Of a stretch of 7,363 nt of DNA, positions 1 to 5,673 are shown piece by piece. This stretch comes from Halobacteriales archaeon QH_10_67_13 (GTDB taxonomy: Archaea > Halobacteriota > Halobacteria > Halobacteriales > Haloarculaceae), in NCBI GenBank assembly GCA_003021335.1, contig PXQL01000004.1, forward strand, positions 1 to 7,363, written 5' to 3'. The translations under genes were made by a program, and so were the position numbers. Each line of letters starts with the position of its first letter. The stretch's first letter is position 1. A model generated the notes under the pieces. The model did no database searches. It had not been told where the DNA came from and was given only the letters and a program-made list of their open reading frames with translations.

Positions 1-382
1 CCGCTCCGACGCGTTCGCCGCGGCCGCTGCCGAGCACGGGATCTACGACTTTCGTTCGACGTTTGGCACCGACGACAACCACCTCTGGCACGAGTGGGAG
101 TTCGGCCTCCCCTGGGAAGAGCCCGAGCGCTACGAGCGGATCTCCTCGATCACCGACGTCGGGGAGATCGAGACGCCGCTGCTTCTCACGGCCGGAGAGA
201 ACGACTGGCGGTGCCCGCCGACCCAGGCCGAACAGCTGTACGTCAGCGTCCGCAAGCAAGGCGTTGACGCGAAACTCGTGATCTACCAGGACGAACACCA
301 CAACGTCGGCGACCCCGACCGCGCAATCCACCGCCTCGAGACGCTCACCGAGTGGTTCGAAGAACACGCCCTCGACTCGTGA
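1..382 (+). CDS. S9-family serine peptidase / alpha-beta hydrolase, C-terminal part (5' end outside window)
   Basis: The frame is open from the left edge (first full codon at position 2) to TGA at 380-382, giving 126 residues of the C-terminal end of an alpha/beta-hydrolase catalytic domain like those of prolyl oligopeptidase or acylaminoacyl peptidase. The family usually has a beta-propeller followed by a hydrolase domain of about 250 residues, so only about the last half of the hydrolase domain is visible. The pattern TPLLLTAGENDWRCPP carries the probable catalytic Asp (fragment residue 68, bases 203-205). The pattern YQDEHHNVG carries the probable catalytic His (H100, bases 299-301). The nucleophile Ser must lie upstream of the window. 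In this family the residues after the Asp (RCPPTQAEQLY) lead into the helix before the last strand, which matches. The role would be cytoplasmic peptide breakdown; substrate unknown. The next gene starts 54 nt downstream but has its own TATA-like box. Family assignment is firm; the exact subfamily is not. Confidence 0.85.
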   Translation, partial: RSDAFAAAAAEHGIYDFRSTFGTDDNHLWHEWEFGLPWEEPERYERISSITDVGEIETPLLLTAGENDWRCPPTQAEQLYVSVRKQGVDAKLVIYQDEHHNVGDPDRAIHRLETLTEWFEEHALDS

Positions 383-407
383 GGCCGCGGTCGCCGCGAC
401 CACAGCA

Positions 408-418
408 CCGATATACGG
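408..418 (+). promoter_or_regulatory. TATA-like promoter element for the deaminase gene
   Basis: An AT-rich GATATAC core (410-416) stands in GC-rich surroundings, centred 24 nt upstream of the ATG at 437. That is the spacing expected for a haloarchaeal leaderless transcript whose first base is at or next to the start codon. It supports the ATG at 437 over the in-frame GTG at 431. No Shine-Dalgarno sequence is seen. Position and composition are seen directly; promoter function is inferred. Confidence 0.5.
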
Positions 419-436
419 GGCGGTGAAATCGTGGGT

Positions 437-1753
437 ATGTCCACGCTCCGCGTTACCAACGGCCGCGTACTCCGCCCGGATCACACCCTCGCGTCGGCGG
501 ACGTGCTCGTCGATCAGGAGACCGGGACGATCCGCGAGGTTGGCGACATCAGCGGTGGCGACACCGTCGTCGACGCCGCCGACGGCATCGTCATGCCGGG
601 ACTGGTAAATGCACACACCCACGTCGCGATGACGCTCATGCGCGGGTTCGCCGAGGACGAACCCTTAGAGCAGTGGCTCAACGAGACCGTCTGGCCGGTT
701 GAGGCCGCCCTTGAGCCCGCGGACGTCCGGGCCGGCGCCCGCTTAGGCGTCGCCGAGATGATCCGCTCGGGGATCACCGCCTTCTCGGACATGTACTTCG
801 AGGTTCCCGAGATCGCCGCGGTCGTCGAGCGCGCCGGGGTCCGGGCCACGCTTGGCCACACCGCGATCAGCGTCGGCAAGGACTCGGCGGCCGCCCACGC
901 CGACATGAAACACAGCCTTGAGACCGCCCGCGAGCTCGACGGGGCCGCAAACGGCCGCGTCCGGACGACCGTCCAGCCCCACAACCCCGCGACCGTCGAT
1001 CGGGATGTCCTCGAGACCCACGTCCCGACCGCCCGCGAGGAGGGGTTTCCGCTGCACTACCACACGAACGAGACCGAAGACGAGGTCGCCCGCGTTCTCG
1101 AGGAGACCGGACGGCGGCCGATCGTTTACGCCGACGAGCTCGGAATGCTCGAGCCCGGGGACACCCTCGCACACTGCGTGCACGTAAACGACAACGAGAT
1201 CGACTTGCTAGCAGAGCGGGGGGTGACGGCGATCCACAACCCGGCAGCGAACATGAAAATCGCGAGTGGAATCGCCCCAGTCGCGCGACTGCGCGAGGCG
1301 GGCGTCCCCGTCGCACTCGGAACGGACGGCCCGGCCTCGAACAACGACCTGGACCTGTTCGACGAGATGTGCGACGCCGCGATGGTCGCGAAGATCGCGA
1401 CCCGAGACGCCGCTGCCCTGCCTGCCGAGGCCGTCCTCGAGATGGCCACCGTCGAGGGCGCCCGCGCACTCGATATAGACAGCGGCCGGATCGAGCCCGG
1501 TAACAACGCCGATCTCATCGTCGTCGACACGAGCGAGCCGAAGTTCGATCCCGGGCACAACCCCGTGACCTCGCTCGTCTACACCGCAAACGGCGCCGAT
1601 GTCCGGCACACGATCTGTGACGGCCAGCTGCTGATGCACGACCGGACACTGCTCACGATCGACCTCGAACGGGCACAGGCCGACGCCGCACGGCAGGCCC
1701 GCCGGCTGTTCGAACGGGCTGGCGTCGAGGATCCCGGCGCGGAGTTGGCCTGA
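437..1753 (+). CDS. mtaD: MtaD-family amidohydrolase (5'-methylthioadenosine/S-adenosylhomocysteine-type deaminase)
   Basis: This is a complete 438-residue cytoplasmic zinc amidohydrolase that should remove the 6-amino group of an adenine nucleoside, giving an inosine product, as in salvage of SAM by-products. By my alignment from memory to Thermotoga TM0936, the metal ligands are H60 and H62 (NAHTHVAM), H209 (HTNET) and D297 (GTDG). Substrate-site residues E89, H182 (QPHNP), E212 and H246 (LAHCVHV) are also kept, and the length matches. The C-terminal NADLIVVD stretch is the usual returning beta-sandwich. The GTG at 431 would add only two residues; I prefer ATG at 437 because a TATA-like box lies 24 nt upstream. 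One oddity is that the two Arg that hold the SAH carboxylate in TM0936 (R136, R148) align with H141 and about A153, so SAH may not be the main substrate. MTA, 5'-deoxyadenosine or adenosine are alternatives. The family is sure; the substrate is not. Confidence 0.9.
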   Translation: MSTLRVTNGRVLRPDHTLASADVLVDQETGTIREVGDISGGDTVVDAADGIVMPGLVNAHTHVAMTLMRGFAEDEPLEQWLNETVWPVEAALEPADVRAGARLGVAEMIRSGITAFSDMYFEVPEIAAVVERAGVRATLGHTAISVGKDSAAAHADMKHSLETARELDGAANGRVRTTVQPHNPATVDRDVLETHVPTAREEGFPLHYHTNETEDEVARVLEETGRRPIVYADELGMLEPGDTLAHCVHVNDNEIDLLAERGVTAIHNPAANMKIASGIAPVARLREAGVPVALGTDGPASNNDLDLFDEMCDAAMVAKIATRDAAALPAEAVLEMATVEGARALDIDSGRIEPGNNADLIVVDTSEPKFDPGHNPVTSLVYTANGADVRHTICDGQLLMHDRTLLTIDLERAQADAARQARRLFERAGVEDPGAELA

Positions 1754-1770
1754 CTCGACGACCTGAGAAA

Positions 1771-1822
1771 CTCCGGTCCCGTGGCTCCCCGGTCGAAGCG
1801 TTCGACGAACGGCGCCGGAGCC
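1771..1822. terminator. Possible structured terminator between convergent genes
   Basis: The 87-bp gap between the two convergent genes holds nested inverted repeats. An inner hairpin GTCGAA-GCG-TTCGAC (1792-1806) has 6-bp arms and a 3-nt loop. Outer arms are CTCCGG (1771-1776) with CCGGAG (1815-1820), or alternatively GGCTCC (1783-1788) with GGAGCC (1817-1822). Neither side has a T-run, which archaeal termination usually needs, and GC-rich DNA makes such repeats by chance. I report it as a candidate only. The rest of the gap holds nothing else I recognise. Confidence 0.3.
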
Positions 1823-1840
1823 CGCTCGCCTGCGCTGGGG

Positions 1841-2632
1841 CTACTCGCTGAGCCGCTGGGTCGTCTCGACGAGCGGGTGGTGGGCGTAATCGACCGACTC
1901 GATGTCCTCGATCGACCCCAAGTTCTCGCTCTCTGCGGTCCGTGCGAGTCCCAGCTCGACCGGCTCGTCGATGACGATCACGTACGCCTCCATCTCGTCG
2001 ATACCGAGCGTCCTGGCGGCGGTCACCCGGTGGTGACCGTCGGCAAGCAGGAGCTGCCCGTCGGCGTCGACGACCACGAGCGGCTCGGCCAGCCCCCGCT
2101 CGAGCTCGTAGCGCCGCCCTTCGAGCTCGTCGGCGTACACCTTTCCCTGTGTCGGGGTCAGCTCGTCCAGGAGGACCTCTCGGCGTTCGTTACGGGTCTC
2201 GACGCCGTGGATGTTTTCGAGGGTTTGCATCAGCTTGTCGACCTTCCCGGGGGTCGCACGCTCGATGTGACTCCGAATAACGTCCGCGTTCGAGATGATC
2301 CCCACCAGGTTGCCGGCGTCGTCGACGACCGAGAGCTTCCGGATCCCCGAGCGAAGGATCACCCGGGCGGCGTCGTCGATATCCATCTCGGGGTGTGCGA
2401 CGAGAATGTCAGTGGTCATCACTTTGAAGATGGGCTCGTGGGCCTCCTCGAGCAGGAGGTCGTGTGCGCTCACGAACCCCTCGACGCGACGGCCGTCACA
2501 GACCGGGAAACCGCTGTGATCGTCCCCCGAGGCGATCCGTTCGGTGACTGCCCCGACCGTCTCGTCGGGTGACACCGTCGCGACCTCGCGGGTCATGTAC
2601 GCCTCGACGGTCGCGTCGTCCTCGTCGGTCAT
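1841..2632 (-). CDS. CBS-CBS-ParB/SerK-like domain protein
   Basis: A complete 263-residue soluble protein with ATG at 2632 and TAG at 1841. Two CBS repeats come first (about residues 9-62, beginning AYMTREVATVSPDETV, and 70-125, beginning VMTTDILVAHPEMDI and ending VGIISNADVI). This pair normally binds an adenine nucleotide or SAM as a regulatory module. A ParB/Srx-fold domain follows (about 150-225) with the hallmark LLADGHHRVTAARTLGI (DGHHR at 198-202). DGHHR is the nucleotide-phosphate site of the archaeal ADP-dependent free serine kinase SerK, which shares this fold. In my alignment from memory, the SerK catalytic Glu30 falls on Q162, so serine kinase activity is uncertain. Databases usually label such proteins CBS and ParB partition proteins, but there is no DNA-binding helix-turn-helix and no parA neighbour, so a plasmid-partition role is unlikely. 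The gene lies 45 nt after the DHH gene and also has a TATA-like box. Domains are firm; function is unknown. Confidence 0.88.
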   Translation of the reverse strand: MTDEDDATVEAYMTREVATVSPDETVGAVTERIASGDDHSGFPVCDGRRVEGFVSAHDLLLEEAHEPIFKVMTTDILVAHPEMDIDDAARVILRSGIRKLSVVDDAGNLVGIISNADVIRSHIERATPGKVDKLMQTLENIHGVETRNERREVLLDELTPTQGKVYADELEGRRYELERGLAEPLVVVDADGQLLLADGHHRVTAARTLGIDEMEAYVIVIDEPVELGLARTAESENLGSIEDIESVDYAHHPLVETTQRLSE

Positions 2633-2653
2633 TGCCGTGAATCTCGATTCCAG

Positions 2654-2662
2654 CTAACAAAA
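2654..2662 (-). promoter_or_regulatory. TATA-like element upstream of the CBS-ParB gene
   Basis: On the minus strand TTTTGTTAG is centred 26 nt upstream of the ATG at 2632, the right distance for a leaderless haloarchaeal transcript. It is the most AT-rich stretch of the 45-nt gap after the DHH stop codon. It suggests that the CBS-ParB gene can be transcribed on its own, in addition to any read-through from the DHH gene. No Shine-Dalgarno sequence is seen. Confidence 0.42.
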
Positions 2663-2677
2663 GTCCCGCGACTCCGC

Positions 2678-4096
2678 TCAGGGTTCCGCGGCGGCGTGAT
2701 CGGACTCGAGTGCGCGCCGGAGGAGCCCGATCGCGGGAGCCCGCGCTGCCTCGGGATCGACGCCGGAATCGCCCTCGGAGTCGTCGTGGTCGTTTTCGGC
2801 CTCCGCCCCGGTCGGCGGTGTCGCGAGCGCCGATAGCTCGATCTGTGCGCCGGCCATGTCAACGTGTCCGCCGGCGCTCCCAACCGCGCCGAACGCCTCC
2901 CGGAGCAGCTCTCCGACGTCGAACCCGCCCCGGGACCGGGCCGAGACGTGGACCGTCTCCCGACGGACCCCGATCACGGCGACCGTGCTCGCTCCCTCGA
3001 GCTCGAGCAGCCGGTCGGCCGCCTGTGCGATCGCGGTCCGTCGGGAGACGCTTCCGGCCCACGTGATGACGAGTCCGTCCTCGACGGTCCGGTTCCGGAT
3101 CGCGGCCCCGACGGTTTCGAGCGCGCTCGCGCTCATCGACGGCGACTCGATCTGTTCGACCCGATCGAAATCCGCCCGCGGCACCAGCCACGCGGCGGCC
3201 TCGAAGTCCGCCGGCGACACGCCCCGAACGAACTCGTTGGTGTCGACGAGGATTCCAAAGAGCAGCGCGGTCGCGATCGGTTCCGGCGGGTCGAGACCGA
3301 ACTCATCGAGATACTCGACCAGCAGCGTGCTCGTCGCCCCGACCTCGCTCCGGACATCGGTAAACTCGGCCGTGGTCGGCCCGGACGCAGGGTGGTGATC
3401 GATCACGATGTCGATCGGCGTCTCCAAGGACAGCTGGTCGTTGACTCCTGGTCGGGAGTGATCGACCAGCGCGACGCCGTCGTACTCGGCGAGCGCCTCT
3501 GTGCCCTCGATCGCCTGGAGGTCGAGATCGAGGAGGTTGACAAGCGCCTGGTTCTCGTGGTGTGCGATCCGCCCGGCGTACAGGACGCCGGCGCGACAGC
3601 CGAGGTCGTCCGCGAGTGCGGCCAGGGCCGTCCCGCTCGCGATCGCGTCCGGGTCGGGACTGTCGTGGGTGACCACCGCGAGCGAGTCGAGCCCGCGCAA
3701 CACCCCGCGGAGCCGGCCGGCCCGCCGCCCCGACGGCCCGATTTGCTCGAGCGCGGCGCCGGCGACCGCCGCGACGGGATCGACGACCCGGTCCACGATC
3801 GCATCCAACTCTCTGCGGGGGCCGTACCCGACGATGTATGCCTCCGGGAACGCTCTCCGGGCTGCCCGGGCGACCGCGGCGTCGGCGACGACGAACACCA
3901 CCTCCGGGTCGTACCGCTCGGCGAGGGCTGCCGGGTCCGTGATCGCGAGCGTTTCCGCGTCGACCTCCCGATCCCCGAACGCCCCCGCGGGCCCGTCGGC
4001 CGCGACCGCAACCGACGGTGCCGACCCGCGGGCCGCGAGCTCCTCGACGAGCGTCTGCACGAGCGATCCCTTGCCGACGATGAGGCGATCGGTCAT
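2678..4096 (-). CDS. TrkA_N-DHH-DHHA1 family phosphoesterase
   Basis: A complete 472-residue soluble protein in three parts. Residues 1-110 look like a TrkA_N/Rossmann domain (LIVGKGSLVQTLVEEL, then VVFVVADAAV and EAYIVGYG). Residues about 135-290 are a DHH phosphoesterase domain with its metal-binding motifs: VVTHDSPDPDA (H144, D148, D150), VDHS (D212-H213), DHHP (D233-H234-H235) and GILVDT (D285). Residues about 340-425 are a DHHA1 substrate-binding domain (VSARSRGGFDVGELL, then GSAGGHVDMAGAQI). An acidic linker (about 429-450) and a short helical tail follow. DHH-DHHA1 enzymes of the NrnA/GdpP type cleave nano-RNA, pAp or cyclic dinucleotides using Mn2+. The Rossmann motif is degenerate: the third Gly of GxGxxG is V13. 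The gene starts 28 nt after the Lrp gene, so the two are probably cotranscribed. No membrane segment is seen, so it is not a Trk channel subunit despite how such proteins may be labelled. The catalytic family is sure; the substrate is unknown. Confidence 0.9.
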   Translation of the reverse strand: MTDRLIVGKGSLVQTLVEELAARGSAPSVAVAADGPAGAFGDREVDAETLAITDPAALAERYDPEVVFVVADAAVARAARRAFPEAYIVGYGPRRELDAIVDRVVDPVAAVAGAALEQIGPSGRRAGRLRGVLRGLDSLAVVTHDSPDPDAIASGTALAALADDLGCRAGVLYAGRIAHHENQALVNLLDLDLQAIEGTEALAEYDGVALVDHSRPGVNDQLSLETPIDIVIDHHPASGPTTAEFTDVRSEVGATSTLLVEYLDEFGLDPPEPIATALLFGILVDTNEFVRGVSPADFEAAAWLVPRADFDRVEQIESPSMSASALETVGAAIRNRTVEDGLVITWAGSVSRRTAIAQAADRLLELEGASTVAVIGVRRETVHVSARSRGGFDVGELLREAFGAVGSAGGHVDMAGAQIELSALATPPTGAEAENDHDDSEGDSGVDPEAARAPAIGLLRRALESDHAAAEP

Positions 4097-4124
4097 CTCC
4101 CGTGCGGTCCGGCCGCCGAGGATC

Positions 4125-4553
4125 TCACTTCAGTCGCTCCTGCAAAAAGGACGGGTGTGCGGCGGTGACGCCCTCGAGGCGAGTGATCCTCTCGCTGATC
4201 ACGTCTCCGAGCTCCTCCCCGTCGGTCGCCCGGATCTCTGCCATCAGCGTGTGATCGCCGCTCGAGGTGTACAGCGACTCGACGGCGTCGAGCTCCGCAA
4301 GCCGCTGGGTCACCGTCACGTACTGTTCGCTCTCGACGTCGATCCCGACCCACGCGATCGTCTGGCCCGAGAGCTTTTTCGGATCGATCTCGGCCGAGTA
4401 GCCGACGACGACTCCCTCCTCTTCAAGCTGCTTGATGTACTTCCTGACGGTGGGTTTCGAGACGCCGGCCCGGTCTGCGATGTCCGCGTACGAGGCCCGG
4501 GCCTCCTCCTCGAGGACCGAGAGGATCCGGCGCTCGGTCTGTTCGGTGCTCAT
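4125..4553 (-). CDS. lrpA1: Lrp/AsnC-family transcriptional regulator, next to the pyruvate oxidoreductase genes
   Basis: A complete 142-residue DNA-binding regulator. Residues about 4-50 form the winged helix-turn-helix (TERRILSVLEEEARASYADI, then VSKPTVRKYIKQLEEEGVV, with the recognition helix near 32-42). Residues about 65-140 are the RAM/ligand-binding domain, including the GDH motif (99-101, SSGDHTLMAEIR) typical of the effector pocket at the dimer interface. Length is normal for one-HTH, one-RAM archaeal Lrp proteins, which act as dimers or octamers and sense amino acids. From memory, Halobacterium salinarum LrpA1 sits beside porAB in the same way, hence the symbol; orthology is not proven here. 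The ATG at 4553 has a TATA-like box 26 nt upstream and a 7-bp inverted repeat further upstream, a likely place for autoregulation. The DHH gene follows 28 nt after the stop. Family is sure; the symbol is tentative. Confidence 0.93.
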   Translation of the reverse strand: MSTEQTERRILSVLEEEARASYADIADRAGVSKPTVRKYIKQLEEEGVVVGYSAEIDPKKLSGQTIAWVGIDVESEQYVTVTQRLAELDAVESLYTSSGDHTLMAEIRATDGEELGDVISERITRLEGVTAAHPSFLQERLK

Positions 4554-4575
4554 ACTTATATGTTTACGTCAGGTG

Positions 4576-4582
4576 AAAAATA
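4576..4582 (-). promoter_or_regulatory. TATA-like promoter element for the Lrp gene
   Basis: On the minus strand TATTTTT (reverse complement of 4576-4582) is centred 26 nt upstream of the ATG at 4553. It is preceded by CGGAAGG, which could serve as the purine-rich BRE. The spacing fits a leaderless transcript, and no Shine-Dalgarno sequence lies before the ATG. This makes the Lrp gene an independent transcription unit rather than just the third gene of the por operon. Confidence 0.55.
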
Positions 4583-4591
4583 CCTTCCGAA

Positions 4592-4612
4592 ACGGCAACT
4601 GTCCTTTGCCGT
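4592..4612. promoter_or_regulatory. Perfect 7-bp inverted repeat between porB and lrp (candidate operator or terminator)
   Basis: ACGGCAA (4592-4598) and TTGCCGT (4606-4612) are exact reverse complements separated by 7 nt. The repeat lies 53 nt past the porB stop and 10 nt upstream of the lrp TATA-like box, centred about 49 nt before the lrp start. As DNA it would be a two-half-site operator one helical turn or so upstream of the promoter, fitting Lrp binding. As RNA of the por transcript it would be a 7-bp stem with a 7-nt loop, followed 10 nt later by a run of five Ts. The repeat is seen directly; either function is inferred. Confidence 0.4.
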
Positions 4613-4665
4613 CTCGGTCGTCGAAGCGCAGATCCTCGGTTTCGTCTCGCAGAGCCGGCGAGTGC

Positions 4666-5601
4666 TTAGGTGTGTTTGTCGATGAGATCGCTGGCCGGCT
4701 GGGGCCACTCGTTCTCGCCGTAGGACTCGGCGAGTGGCTCCTCGGGCATCTCGCCGGTGCGGCGCTTTTCCTCGCCGTAGGAGGGCCGGTCGTCGCGGTA
4801 GAACCGCCCGGTCAGCACCTCGCCCTCGTAGAGCCGGGACTCGGCCTCGTACATCGCCTCGCCGGCCTCACGCCGGTCGGTGACGTCGAACTCGATGTCC
4901 TCAGCCTCTTGGACATCGATGTAGGGGACGTACTCCTTCGCGTCTTTGTTCCAAGTGGGACACTGCGTGAGGAAATCGACGTGGGCGAACCCGTCGTGTT
5001 CGATCGCCTCGGTGAGTATCTCCTCTGCCTGTCGCGGGTTCGTCGCGGCCGTCCGAGCGATGTAGGACGCCCCGGCCGAAAGCGACAGCGAGAGCGGTCG
5101 GATCGGGTCTTTCGCGCTCCCGTGAGGTTGGGTCTTCGACTCGTGGCCCTTCGGCGAGGTGGGCGAGGTTTGGCCCTTCGTGAGCCCGAAGATCTCGTTG
5201 TTGAACACGATGTAGGTGAGATCGTGGTTCTCCCGGGCGGTGTGGATGAAGTGATTGCCCCCAATGCCGTACCCGTCGCCGTCGCCGCCGGCCGCGACCA
5301 CCTCCAGACCGGGGTTGGCGAGCTTCGCGGCCCGGGCGACCGGGAGCGCCCGGCCGTGGATCGCGTGGTACCCGTAGCTCTCGAAGTAACTCGAGAGCTT
5401 CCCCGAGCAGCCGATCCCGGTCGTGAGCAACACCTCCTCGGGGCTGCGCCCGACCGCGGGCATCGCGCCTTTTAGCGCCCGCAATACCGCGTAATCGCCG
5501 CACCCGGGACACCACGTCGGCTGTGGCTCGACCTCCGGCGTGAATGACTCCTTGTCCGGCTCCGGTTCCTCCTGTCCGTCGATGGCTGAAAACGCCGTCA
5601 T
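4666..5601 (-). CDS. porB: Pyruvate:ferredoxin oxidoreductase, beta (thiamine diphosphate) subunit
   Basis: A complete 311-residue cytoplasmic subunit that binds thiamine diphosphate and an iron-sulfur cluster. With PorA it oxidises pyruvate and CoA to acetyl-CoA and CO2, reducing ferredoxin. Four Cys expected to hold the [4Fe-4S] cluster are present: C31 and C34 (WCPGCGDY), C65 (GIGCSG) and C214 (LTQCPTWN). The diphosphate/Mg motif GDGDG begins at G106 and ends with N134-N135 (FNNEIFGLTKGQTSPTS), the spacing normal for the ThDP family. I favour pyruvate over 2-oxoglutarate because, from memory, haloarchaeal PorB is about 312 residues with this C-terminal extension, while KorB is about 288 and lacks it. 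That choice is less sure than the family. The ATG at 5601 is supported by the Shine-Dalgarno match at 5606-5614. The gene follows porA after 72 nt in the same operon. Confidence 0.92.
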   Translation of the reverse strand: MTAFSAIDGQEEPEPDKESFTPEVEPQPTWCPGCGDYAVLRALKGAMPAVGRSPEEVLLTTGIGCSGKLSSYFESYGYHAIHGRALPVARAAKLANPGLEVVAAGGDGDGYGIGGNHFIHTARENHDLTYIVFNNEIFGLTKGQTSPTSPKGHESKTQPHGSAKDPIRPLSLSLSAGASYIARTAATNPRQAEEILTEAIEHDGFAHVDFLTQCPTWNKDAKEYVPYIDVQEAEDIEFDVTDRREAGEAMYEAESRLYEGEVLTGRFYRDDRPSYGEEKRRTGEMPEEPLAESYGENEWPQPASDLIDKHT

Positions 5602-5605
5602 GCCT

Positions 5606-5614
5606 GATCACTCC
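5606..5614 (-). promoter_or_regulatory. Shine-Dalgarno sequence of porB
   Basis: On the minus strand GGAGTGATC matches the archaeal anti-Shine-Dalgarno complement GGAGGTGATC except for one missing G. It ends 4 nt before the ATG at 5601. This is the clearest ribosome binding site in the window and fits an internal operon gene, in contrast to the promoter-proximal genes here, which appear leaderless. The rest of the 72-nt porA-porB gap shows nothing else. Confidence 0.6.
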
Positions 5615-5673
5615 GATCTGTCTGTCGTGCAGTCGTTCGTCCTCGTCGGTGTATCCGTCTTCTGTCGGTCATC

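Noticed and set aside
431..433. GTG start for the deaminase gene
   Set aside because: It adds only two residues, and the TATA-like box at 410-416 gives better leaderless spacing to ATG 437.
1781..2572. A 263-codon plus-strand open frame opposite the CBS-ParB gene, by coincidence the same length as that gene
   Set aside because: It is the antisense shadow of a GC-rich gene. Its translation shows no family motif, while the minus strand encodes clear CBS and DGHHR motifs.
2243..2632. CBS-ParB protein as a plasmid or chromosome partition factor marking a replicon origin
   Set aside because: There is no parA gene, no HTH domain and no iteron or centromere-like repeats nearby. DGHHR points to a SerK-like fold use.
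2864..4168. A 434-codon plus-strand open frame opposite the DHH gene, with a second overlapping frame from 3501 to 4685
   Set aside because: The translations are low-complexity and Arg/Pro/Asp-rich with no domain pattern, as expected opposite high-GC codons. The 3501-4685 frame also runs across the lrp gene and the porB-lrp intergenic region.
4553..4562. Imperfect palindrome ACTTATATGT next to the lrp start as a second operator
   Set aside because: Only 8 of 10 bases fit the symmetry and the AT-rich content is expected just upstream of a leaderless start, so it is too weak to call.
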